Positions 1-8,974 of a stretch of 64,000 bases of DNA are shown here, one piece after another. The notes under the pieces are model-generated. The model was not told the DNA's origin, searched no databases, and worked only from the letters and a program-made list of their open reading frames with translations. Position numbers and translations under genes: made by a program. How positions within the stretch are numbered: position 1 is the stretch's first letter; each line of letters begins with the position of its first letter. This stretch comes from Pectobacterium punjabense (lineage in GTDB: Bacteria > Pseudomonadota > Gammaproteobacteria > Enterobacterales > Enterobacteriaceae), in the NCBI RefSeq assembly GCF_012427845.1, contig NZ_CP038498.1, positions 1,426,001 to 1,490,000 on the forward strand, in the 5' to 3' direction.

Positions 1-1872
1 CAGCAAACGGCGCAGTCGGTTCAGGTCATCAGTAACAAACTGATTACGGAACGTCAGGCGACGTCACTGGAGGATGTACTGAAAAACTCGGGTAGCGTTG
101 TCGCCGTTAAGTCAAACCGTGGTGAACCGACCTACTGGATACGCGGCTATGCGGTTACCTCTGGGGCAACGGATGGGCTATCCGGGTCCAGCAATGCAGG
201 GATTGGCCGTGGCACTGAGATCGAGGGGGTTGAACGCGTCGAAGTGCTGAAAGGGCCACAGTCCGTGCTGGCGGGCAGCAGCTCGGCGGCGGGGACGATC
301 AACGTGGTGCGTAAAAAACCGGTGACGGAACCGCTACGTCGAGTGAAAGTGGAAACGGCAAGCTACGGCGAGATAAAAACGTCGTTCGATTTAGGCGATG
401 CCATTACCGAGGACAAGTCCTGGAGCTATCGCCTCAATGCATCCAGCATGAAGTCACGCAATGCCTTTCCTGACTTTAATGGCAATCACAGTGACTATTT
501 AGCACCTGCGTTTACGTGGAAAAATGACAACACCACGCTGACGTTTGGGGCGGAAACCAGCCAGAACCGGCGTTCTGGCCCCGCGGGCACCGTGTATCTC
601 AACGGCGCTATCCAGCAGTTGCCTAAATACCGTCTTGGTGACAAAGACGATCATAATAAAACCAAGACCACCAATACGTATTATGAGCTGGAGCAAAAGC
701 TCGTTAACGATTGGACATTCAACAGCAAAGCGGGCTTTCAGAGTACCGCGTCTCAGATGAAGCTGAATGAAACGCTGGCCATCGCACCTAATGGAGCTAA
801 AGTCAGCCACCCGCTGGCCTATAAATCTACCAATCAGACATTTAGCCTGCAAAATGATATTCGGGGGAAAATTGAGACGGGGCCTGTCACCCAGACCGTA
901 TTGTTCGGCCATGACTATAAGCATGAACGTTATGCCAGCTACGATAATGATTTTATTCTGTTGAATAATGGGAATATCTATAACTCGGATTCTCTCTCTT
1001 TCCCTGGCATCGGTGAACCAAGCTATCGCTCTTACACAACGAAATTAATCCAGAGCGGTTTCCTGTTTCAGGATCAGATCGATGTGTTTGATCGCCTGCA
1101 TTTCCAGCTCTCGGTTAAACGCTCGACGTGGAATAACACGTATCTGGTCGGCGCAATGCCATCGGCCTTTACCACCAGCAAATGGATACCTAACTATGGC
1201 GTCAGCTTCGATATCACGCCAGATGTGACAATTTATGCCAATTTGCTGAACAGTTTTAGCGGTAATGCCGCGGTTACGCGTACCGGCATCCAACTGCCAC
1301 CGACCACCGGGCAATCGAAGGAAGCGGGGCTGAAATTTAGCCTGCTGGAAGACGATCTGACGCTAACAACGGCGGTATTCAATATTGAGCAAAATAACCT
1401 GAGGGTGACGGATGCTAACGGCTTTCCGATCGCCTCCACCGGGAGAAAAAGCGAAGGGTTTGATGTCGATTTGAATGGTACGCTTTTGCCGGGATGGGAT
1501 GTTTCAGCCAGTTATACCTACTCCACCAGCAAAGACCCAGGTACGGTGACATATCGGACCAACACGCCGCGCCATACCGCCAATATTTGGACGTCTTATG
1601 AGGTTCAGTCCGGTCGCTATCAGGGCTTTGGTGCCTCTGCCGGGATTAGCGGAACATCAAAAACCGAGAACGGGGATACGCGTCAAACCTTCACCATTGG
1701 AAGCCAGGCCTCCACGGACGTCACCGTCTTTTATCGTCAGCCAATCTGGTCAGTCACCTTTGGTGCCAATAACGTCTTCGATCGCGATATCTACTACACC
1801 AGCACGACACCGTTGTATATCGGTATGAAAGAAGGGCGGACATGGCGTCTCACCGGAACGTACTCGTTCTGA
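1..1872 (+). CDS. TonB-dependent siderophore receptor, 5'-truncated by window edge
   Basis: Outer-membrane ferric-siderophore receptor: a 22-strand barrel gated by a plug and energised by TonB-ExbBD. The frame is open from base 1, so the signal peptide, TonB box and plug start lie upstream; 623 residues are visible. The first ~100 residues read as plug, with TYWIRGY followed by the typical plug end VEVLKGPQSVLAGSSSAAG. The rest is barrel-like with alternating aromatic strands, ending WRLTGTYSF with the C-terminal Phe expected for BAM-dependent insertion. It resembles FpvA/FoxA/FhuE-type receptors; the ligand cannot be told. The next gene, 61 bp downstream on the same strand, is a YddA-like ABC protein, recalling the E. 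coli yddA-yddB pairing. Confidence 0.93.
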   Translation, partial: QQTAQSVQVISNKLITERQATSLEDVLKNSGSVVAVKSNRGEPTYWIRGYAVTSGATDGLSGSSNAGIGRGTEIEGVERVEVLKGPQSVLAGSSSAAGTINVVRKKPVTEPLRRVKVETASYGEIKTSFDLGDAITEDKSWSYRLNASSMKSRNAFPDFNGNHSDYLAPAFTWKNDNTTLTFGAETSQNRRSGPAGTVYLNGAIQQLPKYRLGDKDDHNKTKTTNTYYELEQKLVNDWTFNSKAGFQSTASQMKLNETLAIAPNGAKVSHPLAYKSTNQTFSLQNDIRGKIETGPVTQTVLFGHDYKHERYASYDNDFILLNNGNIYNSDSLSFPGIGEPSYRSYTTKLIQSGFLFQDQIDVFDRLHFQLSVKRSTWNNTYLVGAMPSAFTTSKWIPNYGVSFDITPDVTIYANLLNSFSGNAAVTRTGIQLPPTTGQSKEAGLKFSLLEDDLTLTTAVFNIEQNNLRVTDANGFPIASTGRKSEGFDVDLNGTLLPGWDVSASYTYSTSKDPGTVTYRTNTPRHTANIWTSYEVQSGRYQGFGASAGISGTSKTENGDTRQTFTIGSQASTDVTVFYRQPIWSVTFGANNVFDRDIYYTSTTPLYIGMKEGRTWRLTGTYSF

Positions 1873-1933
1873 TAACCCGTCTAGCGGATGGCCTGCATGG
1901 TCATCCAGACGAATTCGCAGGTAGAAACGGCGC

Positions 1934-3712
1934 ATGAGCGTGAAAGAAGCGAGTACGACAAGACCGAGCATCGGCCAGATTCTGGTGCCCTATTGGCTGA
2001 CGCCGGAGAAGTATCTGGCGCTGCTGATTCTGGTCATGATTATTAGCATCAATCTGGGAACGGCCTACATCAGCGTGGAGGCAAACCGTGTCGCTGGGAA
2101 ATTTACCGATGCGCTGATTGGGGTGGATTGGGAGCAAATAAAACCGTTGTTTATCTTCAGCTTTATACTCGGCTTGGGCGCGATGATGCTGAAGTGGGTA
2201 AACGTACTGGGTCAAGGCTATCTGGCCTTGCGCTGGCGTACCTGGATGACGCTTCACTATATCCGCCGCTGGACGGGGACATCGGCTTATTACCAAATAG
2301 AAAGGGAAGGTGTGCTGCCGAACATCGATCAGCGCATTGCCGATGATGTGAATGAGCTGGTGACAGCTTCACTGAATTTCTTTCTCAATATTCTCTCGGT
2401 TGTCATCAGTACCGTCACCTACACGGCGCTATTGTGGTCGATTTCTGGCGTATTACGCTTTTCATTTATGGGCAGTGACTGGGCGATACCCGGCTATATG
2501 GTCTATGCCCTTTATATCGAATATGTTCTTCAGGTTGCCCTTTCGCACTGGCTTGGTAAGACATTGATTAAGCTGAATATGAACCAGCAGAATGCGGAAG
2601 GCGATTTCCGTTTTCTGGGTGTGCAACTGCGTGAAAATGCAGAACAGATTGCCTTTTATCAAGGCGGCAATCGGGAAGGCGAGCGACTTGCTCAGCGCTT
2701 TGCTCGCGTGCGTGATAATGCGCTGTCTGTGCTGTTGCGCGGCTTTAAAGTGTCGTTTGGTCAGAGCCTGTTTAGCCATTTCCTTTCTCCATTACCGACG
2801 CTGCTGGCATTGCCACAGTTGTTACGTGGCGAGATCACCTTTGGCGATTTGACACGGATTCAGATGGCTTACGGTTCTCTGGGGGCGGTGTTAAGTTATT
2901 TTATGCAAGCCTATCAGTCCTTTACCCGCTGGCTAGCACTGGCGAGGCGTTTGCAAGATATGGAAACTGCGCTGAATAAAAGCGAGCAGTCGCCGTCGCC
3001 TATTCGCGTGACGGAGCTGGATGTGCCGGGGTTTTCCTGTCGGGCACTGCATCTGTTAACGCCGGAGGGGCGTGCGCTGACGGCGCTCGACGACTGGCAG
3101 GTCTTACCCGGTGAACGTTGGATGGTGAACGGCGTATCCGGTGTGGGCAAGAGCACGCTGCTGCGTGCCTGTGCCGGACTATGGCAGCACGGTACAGGGG
3201 AAATTGTGCGTCCTCGCAACGGCCACACTCTCTTTTTACCACAAAAAAGTTATCTCCCGACAGGGACGCTGAAAGCGGCATTATGTTACCCCGGCAATGC
3301 GCAAGATTTTACCGACGAGCAGTGTCGACAGGCGCTGTTAGACAGTGAATTGCCGGATATGGTCACACAGTTGGAGAATGAAGATCGCTGGCAGCAGCGG
3401 CTATCCGGCGGCGAACAGCAGCGAATGGCAATAGCCCGCACGTTGCTGCACCGGCCCGACTTTATTTTTCTGGATGAAGCGACCAGCGCGCTCGATCCTG
3501 AAACCGAGCAGCGGGTTTATCAGGCGCTGGTGACTTGCTTGCCTGACAGCGCCATTATCAGCGTGGCGCACCGGGAAACATTAGCGACTTTCCATACTCA
3601 TCATCTGCATCTGACACCGGCAATCGGAAGGGGCAGCGAGCCTGATAGGGAAGACCAGACTGGCGATGAAGCGACGTCGCATCAAGCGTTTAACGATCGC
3701 GGTTTTGCCTGA
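1934..3712 (+). CDS. ABC transporter, fused permease-ATPase, YddA/SbmA-BacA-like family
   Basis: A 592-aa inner-membrane half-transporter. Residues ~25-330 carry about six hydrophobic segments of the SbmA/BacA-like membrane domain (including ALRWRTWMTLHYIRRW and NIDQRIADDV, hallmarks of this family). Residues ~365-570 are the nucleotide-binding domain: Walker A GVSGVGKST at ~400, signature LSGGEQQR at ~490, Walker B FIFLDEA at ~510, and the switch His in SVAHRE. The C-terminal ~35 residues are polar and poorly conserved in appearance. E. coli YddA has the same architecture and also sits beside a TonB-dependent receptor gene. Export or import of a siderophore or peptide is inferred from context only. 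The ribosome binding site before this ATG is weak, so translation may depend on the upstream gene. Confidence 0.9.
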   Translation: MSVKEASTTRPSIGQILVPYWLTPEKYLALLILVMIISINLGTAYISVEANRVAGKFTDALIGVDWEQIKPLFIFSFILGLGAMMLKWVNVLGQGYLALRWRTWMTLHYIRRWTGTSAYYQIEREGVLPNIDQRIADDVNELVTASLNFFLNILSVVISTVTYTALLWSISGVLRFSFMGSDWAIPGYMVYALYIEYVLQVALSHWLGKTLIKLNMNQQNAEGDFRFLGVQLRENAEQIAFYQGGNREGERLAQRFARVRDNALSVLLRGFKVSFGQSLFSHFLSPLPTLLALPQLLRGEITFGDLTRIQMAYGSLGAVLSYFMQAYQSFTRWLALARRLQDMETALNKSEQSPSPIRVTELDVPGFSCRALHLLTPEGRALTALDDWQVLPGERWMVNGVSGVGKSTLLRACAGLWQHGTGEIVRPRNGHTLFLPQKSYLPTGTLKAALCYPGNAQDFTDEQCRQALLDSELPDMVTQLENEDRWQQRLSGGEQQRMAIARTLLHRPDFIFLDEATSALDPETEQRVYQALVTCLPDSAIISVAHRETLATFHTHHLHLTPAIGRGSEPDREDQTGDEATSHQAFNDRGFA

Positions 3713-3756
3713 CGTCATGAATGATGTGTTTTGAAACTCGCCGTGTGGGGTGGTCA

Positions 3757-3788
3757 ATTCCTGTGATGTGTTAAATCGTCACAGGAAT
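3757..3788. terminator. Inverted repeat between convergent genes, probable bidirectional terminator
   Basis: ATTCCTGTGA and its exact complement TCACAGGAAT flank a 12-nt loop, midway between the ABC gene and the convergent 123-aa gene. There is no long T run, so termination strength is uncertain. Confidence 0.5.
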
Positions 3789-3817
3789 ACTCGATCGGTG
3801 CGTCGAGCATAGGCAGG

Positions 3818-4189
3818 TTATTGCGTCTCTAAGAGTCGGAAAATAAGAGGCGCTTTTCCCTGTTTGTCTGGGTAATCGGCAATTAACGTGAGATCGGTTT
3901 TTTTCTCTCCAGACCAGAGCTGACACTCGATTCTTGTTTGCTGCGGGCTGGCGTCCATCGCATAACTGTACAGGGGAATCCTTCCTGTTTTATCAGGCGT
4001 AAAAGCAACGTCGTAAGGCGGAACCGCCAACTCAGCCATGTTTTCCCCCGCGCTCTCCAGTTCCTCAATCATCTCTTCGTAAATAGCTGGGCTCACACCA
4101 AAATTTACCAGAGTAACCGGATCGCCATGTTGGATGCCGCGCAACAGCTCACTCACGAGCCGATAGACTTCATCTTTGTCGCCTGTCAT
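3818..4189 (-). CDS. Hypothetical protein, 123 aa, last gene of ATPase operon
   Basis: I do not recognise this family with certainty. It is a soluble, acidic protein with no signal peptide or membrane segment. The N-terminal half is helical in appearance (MTGDKDEVYRLVSELLRGI, then YEEMIEELESAGENM). The C-terminal half is beta-rich (RIECQLWSGEKKTDLTLIADY). It starts 37 bp after the stop of the upstream ATPase gene with AAGGA nine bases before ATG, so cotranscription is likely. A small partner or immunity-type role beside the ATPase is speculation; no catalytic motif is visible. Confidence 0.75.
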   Translation of the reverse strand: MTGDKDEVYRLVSELLRGIQHGDPVTLVNFGVSPAIYEEMIEELESAGENMAELAVPPYDVAFTPDKTGRIPLYSYAMDASPQQTRIECQLWSGEKKTDLTLIADYPDKQGKAPLIFRLLETQ

Positions 4190-4226
4190 CTCTCATTTCC
4201 TTGGTTTTAGAAAATATGGCGACATG

Positions 4227-4991
4227 CTACGTGTTCTCGTCGCCGTCGTCTTCATCGGCGAATAAGATATTCATCATGCCCTGCGGGTTATTTAAAAACT
4301 GCCGGGTGATTTGATAGTGCTCCGTATCCTGCCACTCCACCTGTTGAATGCCATTTTCATCGAACTGATAAATCACCGCGTTGGGGTAAGCCAGAATAAT
4401 CGGGGAATGAGTAGCAATAATGAACTGACACCCAGAGTTCACTAGCTGGTGGATACGCGCTAGCGCAGTGAGTTGCCGGGTAGGGGACAGTGCAGCTTCC
4501 GGTTCGTCCAGCAGGTAAAACCCATTGGCACCGAAGCGGTGGTTTAACAATGCCATAAACGATTCGCCGTGCGACTGCTGGTGGAGCGAAACACCACCGT
4601 AAGCCAGTTGAATCAGGCCGGGGTCGATATTTTCTATTTCTGTTGCGACATTGAAAAAACTTTCTGCCCGTAAAAAATAGCCGGTGCGTGGGCGTTTAAT
4701 ACCTTTGACGATACGGAGGTGGTCGCTCAGGCTGGAATGGGAATCTCGCGTGCTGAAATTGATGTTACGCGAACCGCCTTCCGGGTTGAAGCCCATCACG
4801 ATTGCCAAGGCTTCTAACAATGTCGATTTCCCAGAACCGTTCTCGCCAACAAGAAAAGTGACATCGGGATGAAAGCGAATCTTTTCGAGATCCTTTATCG
4901 CCGGAATATTTAATGGGTAAGTATGTGGATCGAGTGTTTTCTGTGGATGGAAATAGACGCGTTGTAAATAGGGTTTATCATGCTGTTCCAC
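4227..4991 (-). CDS. Compact SMC/RecF-like AAA family ATPase
   Basis: A 254-aa ATPase of the AAA_21/AAA_23 (OLD/SMC-like) type. Walker A is FLVGENGSGKST at ~45-56. The ABC-type signature region is QQSHGESFM at ~145, and Walker B is FYLLDEPEAALSP at ~165. A switch motif IIATHSP follows at ~200. Unlike SMC or Rad50 there is no coiled-coil insert; only ~80 residues separate Walker A from the signature. The start is GTG with AAGGGG seven bases upstream. It sits 29 bp after a small membrane-protein gene and 37 bp before the 123-aa gene, so the three probably form one transcript. The family fold is clear, but no TOPRIM nuclease or other effector domain is present and its role is unknown. Confidence 0.88.
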   Translation of the reverse strand: MEQHDKPYLQRVYFHPQKTLDPHTYPLNIPAIKDLEKIRFHPDVTFLVGENGSGKSTLLEALAIVMGFNPEGGSRNINFSTRDSHSSLSDHLRIVKGIKRPRTGYFLRAESFFNVATEIENIDPGLIQLAYGGVSLHQQSHGESFMALLNHRFGANGFYLLDEPEAALSPTRQLTALARIHQLVNSGCQFIIATHSPIILAYPNAVIYQFDENGIQQVEWQDTEHYQITRQFLNNPQGMMNILFADEDDGDENT

Positions 4992-5020
4992 TTTATTCCC
5001 CTTGTGATACTGAGAGGTGG

Positions 5021-5392
5021 TTACTCGCTTCTGGATGGTGTATTTCTATTAGAATGATGAAAGATTTTCAGCGCAATAAGGCCCCCTATCAGTAAGATTA
5101 CACTGGTTATGAGTACGTTAATTGGCAGCGTTGAATTTGACAAGAATAGGCCAGAAGTAGCGGTGACGAGAGAGAATAATGTAGTGATGACAGTAATAGC
5201 CGAGACATCATATTCTGATATTTTACGCTTGAAAATTATTTTCTTAGTCGCCAGGACTATTATGGCACCGATGAAGCATCCAGCGACGGACATGGCAATG
5301 CTTGAATAGGCCTTGTCGGTGACAGCAAGGTAACCTGCGATGAGGAGAATAAAAAAGTTGAAAATAACCAATAGTGATATTTTCCTTTTCAC
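5021..5392 (-). CDS. Small integral membrane protein, function unknown
   Basis: A 123-aa protein with four predicted membrane segments: ~5-23 (LLVIFNFFILLIAGYLAV), ~30-48, ~66-84 and ~90-110. A Lys/Arg-rich loop (KKIIFKRK) lies between segments two and three, and the C-terminal tail is polar. The start is GTG with AGGA seven to eight bases upstream. It is the first gene of a tight three-gene operon with the AAA ATPase and the 123-aa protein. I do not recognise the family. The surrounding DNA is noticeably AT-rich compared with the flanking genes, which would fit acquired or fast-evolving DNA, but this was judged by eye. Confidence 0.72.
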   Translation of the reverse strand: MKRKISLLVIFNFFILLIAGYLAVTDKAYSSIAMSVAGCFIGAIIVLATKKIIFKRKISEYDVSAITVITTLFSLVTATSGLFLSNSTLPINVLITSVILLIGGLIALKIFHHSNRNTPSRSE

Positions 5393-5625
5393 GATTTTTT
5401 CCTGTATTGAATATCATTATATTTTAGGTGAGAAACGATATCGGTTGTTCGGTTATTTTACGCAATTTACGGCATCTGGCCTATTTTATATGTCATGATT
5501 TAATCGGTATAGAATAGATAAAATATAGCTATGTGGAATACATGATGGTAATAAGTGGTACGTCGCCAAAAGTGATTTCCCGTTTAAATAATGTGTTCTT
5601 TCCGGTGATCACATTACTATCAAAT

Positions 5626-5655
5626 TGACGCCGACGGATGATACCGTCGGCGTCA
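5626..5655 (-). terminator. Strong hairpin after the autotransporter gene
   Basis: TGACGCCGACGG pairs perfectly with CCGTCGGCGTCA around a six-base loop, eight bases past the autotransporter stop codon. On the minus strand only AATTTG follows, so it is a stable hairpin with a poor T tract. The 270 bp from 5393 to 5662 holds nothing else I can support. Confidence 0.6.
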
Positions 5656-5662
5656 TGGATGA

Positions 5663-8614
5663 TTAGAAGGAAACGTCGATACCGCCGCGCAGTACTTCTT
5701 CGTTACCCCGGTCAGCAAAGTGTTTGTCAGCACGCAGGAAGAAACGCGCATCGGCTGCCTTACCTACGTCCAGCCGCACGCCTGCCCACTGGGAGTCTTT
5801 GTCCAGTCGGATGCCGGGAATATCCAGGCGTTCTCCTTCGCGACCCAAACCGCTCCAGCGTGCGGTCACATCCAGCGAAGGATTGGTAAACGCATGCTGA
5901 TATTCACCGTTTATGCCGATGCTGCTCCACCATCCCTGATTCCATTGCAGCAGGGCGCGCAGGTTAACCCCTGTCAGACCGACGGTACGAGAGTAATCGT
6001 TGCCTTCCCCCGTCAGACCGAATGCGCTGCCGGTATCCGTAAAGCCACCGGTAGACAGGTAGCTGTATTTGAGTCCCGCATAGGGCTGTACGCTAAAGAT
6101 ATCGTTGAGCGCCCATTCGTAGCCAGTTTTGAGCAGGCTCTGCCAGCTATCGCTTGAGGTACTGCTGGAAACGGCTTCGACATTATTCAGTAAGACCGAA
6201 CGGTTCAGCTTATCGCGGCCATGTTGATAGCTCAGGTTACCCTGAACATACCATTCTGGCGTGAGGTTATAACGGGCATAGGTCATCACCCCGTGCAGCT
6301 TATTCTCACTGTTGCCGCCGCTACCGGCGTAATCGGCTTTGATCTGGCTGTTGGTATAGGCAATCCCGGCACGTAATCCCGATGTGTTAAAATCAGTATC
6401 CGTCCCGATGGCGGTCAGGGTGATATCGTAATCGCTACCCAAATAGCCTTTTTGATTGAGATTGCCGCGCAGCTTGCCCGTCTCAATCCACAGTCCGTAG
6501 CTTTTCTCTCTTCCCAATAAATCCAGACGGTTGTTCAGCAACTGATTCTGATAATCCAGGCTGTTAAACAGGATGGCGTTGCTGGACGCGTGCGCCTGAC
6601 CAGACAATGAATCCAGTGCGATAGCGGCAGCACCCGTACTGCCTAACTGCTGGAAGGCGGCGGCTTTGGCCAGCAAGCTGGATTGTTGATCGGTTGTTGA
6701 AGACAAGGTAGACCAGCGGTCGGCAACCCGTAGCGCCGATTCGATATTGGCAGCGGTCTGCAACTGTGCCGCGCTTTGTAAGCCGCTGCTGGTGACTGCA
6801 TCGACGGTGTTGAGGCGGCTGAATGCACCCGTCACGTCGTTGCTGCCGTAAGTCAGATTTCCCGTCAGGAACAGCCCGAGATTGGTGGTGCTAAATGTGC
6901 CACTGATCCCCTGATTGCTGTGCAACAGCGTTTCCTGTGCCTGAACGATGTAGGTATCGCTGGGCAGGCCAACGCGTAATGTGCCATCCAGCGCTGCGCT
7001 GCCTTCAACGGTGAACGGGTTGGCTAGCGTTACGCTCAGCAGGCCGTTGCTGCCTTGGGTATAATTGCCCCCGACGGTCAGCCCGCCCTCTGCGGTGGTG
7101 GCAACGATACCCGTGTTACTCACATTGCCGCCAATGCGGCCTCTTCCTGCCAGCGTGCCAGCCTCGGATACCGTCGCGTTACCGACGATTGAACCATCAA
7201 CGTAGAGACTATTGGCGGTGACTTGCGTATCGCCCCTATAGGTATTGCTGCCCGTCAGATGAAGCACACCGCCTGCATTGTTGGCACCGTTGACGATCAG
7301 CCCATAGTCGCCGCTGATGTCGTTAGAAAATGTGTAGTCACCTGCGGTTAAACGCGCAGTAAAATTATCGGCATAAAACATCGCCGGGCCTTTTATCGCC
7401 TTCTCAACGTTCATGTCGCCCCAGCCAAACGTATCGTTATAAGGTCGACCGTTAGCGGTGTCTGCTATTGAAATATAGACCGGATGAAACACGCTGTTGA
7501 TGATATTGCCATCGTTGTCTCTGATGATTTCGTAGTAAGAATTATCAGGATCATAGCGGTTGAACCCATCAGTATGGTAGGTCGCAGTAGTCAGCAGTGT
7601 TTGTTGCAGGTTGTACCCAGTCATCCACGGATAGACGGCCTGTACCCGTGAAGCTCCGCCTGCCACGCGTGGAGCGGCAAATGACGTGCCGTGTTCTCGT
7701 TCTGAAAACTCACTGCCCGCAACGGGGTAATCTACATAGCCTGGTGCACTCATGCAATAAGCGGCGACATTGCCACAGGCATCAAAGAGATAGAGCTCAG
7801 CGGGGCGCGTGGTGCCTTCACCGCCTACCCATTCAGGGATGTAGCCCGTCACGGCCAAAATGCCTTTTTGCAATGAGGCATCGCTAAAAATCAGTGGGAT
7901 TTGGGTATTGGGTGAGGGGGTTGAGCCTGCATTGTTCCCCGTGGCGACGATGCTCAGTGCTTCGGCATCGACGATACTGCTCAATTGGTTACGGACTAGG
8001 AGGTAGCCCAAGCTGTTACTGGCATTATTCAGCTCTGCGGTGGTGGTGAGTCGCTCATCCGCAGCATAAGACATATTGATAATTTTCACGCCTGAATTGA
8101 GTAGCCAGTTTACGGCAGACGTGGTGTTTTGATCGCCGAAACGGTTTTGGAATGATGCTTGTGCAATATAGAGTTCGCTGTCCGGTGCTACGCCGCCCTC
8201 ATAATTTGCCGTGGCCAAGCCAGCTGCCGCCAACGCAACCAGCGTACCGTGGCCGTTAACGCCCTGATTGTCGTGAAGCTGTGAACTGCCACCGACAAAA
8301 GAGGAAAAATGCAGGTTGCTGTAGTTAAATTCTGGTCGAGCCGCTTCCAGACCAGAGTCAATAATCCCGACTTTAACGGCAGACACTGTCGGTGTTGTTG
8401 GTGTTGTCGGCGTGGTTGGTGTAGTTGGTGTAGTTGGTGTTGTGGGCGTGGTTGAATTGCTGGAAAGGGTAACGTTGTTACCTGTGCCCCCTTTTCCCGT
8501 ACATCCAGCCAAAACCAATAAAGCCAGACCAATATGCGCAGCCAGTATGGAGCGATGGAAGACGGTTTTTTTATTTGGAGAGCGTAGCGATAGCGTGCTT
8601 TCTTGCTGTGCCAT
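5663..8614 (-). CDS. Subtilisin-like serine protease autotransporter with lipoprotein signal
   Basis: A type Va secreted protease, 983 aa from the ATG at 8614. A longer in-frame ATG at 8692 lacks a ribosome binding site. The N-terminus is a long signal peptide ending in the lipobox LVLAGC (lipidated Cys38). A (Thr-Thr-Pro)x7 linker follows at ~55-75. The peptidase S8 domain shows the catalytic triad as Asp in VGIIDSG (~86), His in GHGTLVA (~118) and Ser in HGTSFAAPRVAGG (~315). A passenger-associated repeat (LTGSNTYRGDTQV) precedes a C-terminal ~280-residue autotransporter barrel ending in Phe. Neisseria NalP and Serratia SSP-like proteins share this layout; NalP is also a lipoprotein. It is monocistronic. 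Substrates are unknown; host protein degradation or processing of other surface proteins are the natural possibilities. Confidence 0.92.
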   Translation of the reverse strand: MAQQESTLSLRSPNKKTVFHRSILAAHIGLALLVLAGCTGKGGTGNNVTLSSNSTTPTTPTTPTTPTTPTTPTTPTVSAVKVGIIDSGLEAARPEFNYSNLHFSSFVGGSSQLHDNQGVNGHGTLVALAAAGLATANYEGGVAPDSELYIAQASFQNRFGDQNTTSAVNWLLNSGVKIINMSYAADERLTTTAELNNASNSLGYLLVRNQLSSIVDAEALSIVATGNNAGSTPSPNTQIPLIFSDASLQKGILAVTGYIPEWVGGEGTTRPAELYLFDACGNVAAYCMSAPGYVDYPVAGSEFSEREHGTSFAAPRVAGGASRVQAVYPWMTGYNLQQTLLTTATYHTDGFNRYDPDNSYYEIIRDNDGNIINSVFHPVYISIADTANGRPYNDTFGWGDMNVEKAIKGPAMFYADNFTARLTAGDYTFSNDISGDYGLIVNGANNAGGVLHLTGSNTYRGDTQVTANSLYVDGSIVGNATVSEAGTLAGRGRIGGNVSNTGIVATTAEGGLTVGGNYTQGSNGLLSVTLANPFTVEGSAALDGTLRVGLPSDTYIVQAQETLLHSNQGISGTFSTTNLGLFLTGNLTYGSNDVTGAFSRLNTVDAVTSSGLQSAAQLQTAANIESALRVADRWSTLSSTTDQQSSLLAKAAAFQQLGSTGAAAIALDSLSGQAHASSNAILFNSLDYQNQLLNNRLDLLGREKSYGLWIETGKLRGNLNQKGYLGSDYDITLTAIGTDTDFNTSGLRAGIAYTNSQIKADYAGSGGNSENKLHGVMTYARYNLTPEWYVQGNLSYQHGRDKLNRSVLLNNVEAVSSSTSSDSWQSLLKTGYEWALNDIFSVQPYAGLKYSYLSTGGFTDTGSAFGLTGEGNDYSRTVGLTGVNLRALLQWNQGWWSSIGINGEYQHAFTNPSLDVTARWSGLGREGERLDIPGIRLDKDSQWAGVRLDVGKAADARFFLRADKHFADRGNEEVLRGGIDVSF
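8390..8452 (-). repeat. Nine-base tandem repeat encoding (TTP)7
   Basis: Seven imperfect copies of an ACN-ACN-CCN unit encode the Thr-Thr-Pro linker between the lipidated N-terminus and the protease domain. The period is nine bases, so slippage would change linker length without shifting the frame. Confidence 0.9.
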
Positions 8615-8974
8615 AGTCGTTTCCCTGGAGGATAAGAGACATAAAATTTCCTCCCGAATGACGTCGGGACGAAATAACGGATAGTTGTCCATTGGGCGAA
8701 TAACGTAATGGAAGGCTAATGGGGGATCAGTGCCTTCGAAAAATGGCTGGTTATTTCGCTTTCATTGTCTTTGTGGGATGAGTAATAAAAAGCGTCAGCG
8801 ATCATGAGGTATTTTTTACTGATTCTTTATGGATAGCCGAATGAATACGTTTTTCTTCCCCACAGGCGTGATGTCACTACGTTGATGTTGGCACCGTGTG
8901 GTAAATGGATTCACGCAGGGTGATGGGATCTGCTACGTTGTAGCGACCGTATTTGATTGAATCAGGATAAGCCG
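8615..8974. other. Intergenic region between divergent autotransporter and DUF1272 genes
   Basis: Holds the 5' regions of two divergent genes. AGGA sits eight bases before the DUF1272 ATG. I see no convincing sigma-70 pair, operator or small gene. Confidence 0.6.

Noticed and set aside
8690..8692. Upstream ATG of the autotransporter
   Set aside because: No Shine-Dalgarno sequence, and it would add 26 residues ahead of a complete lipoprotein signal peptide.
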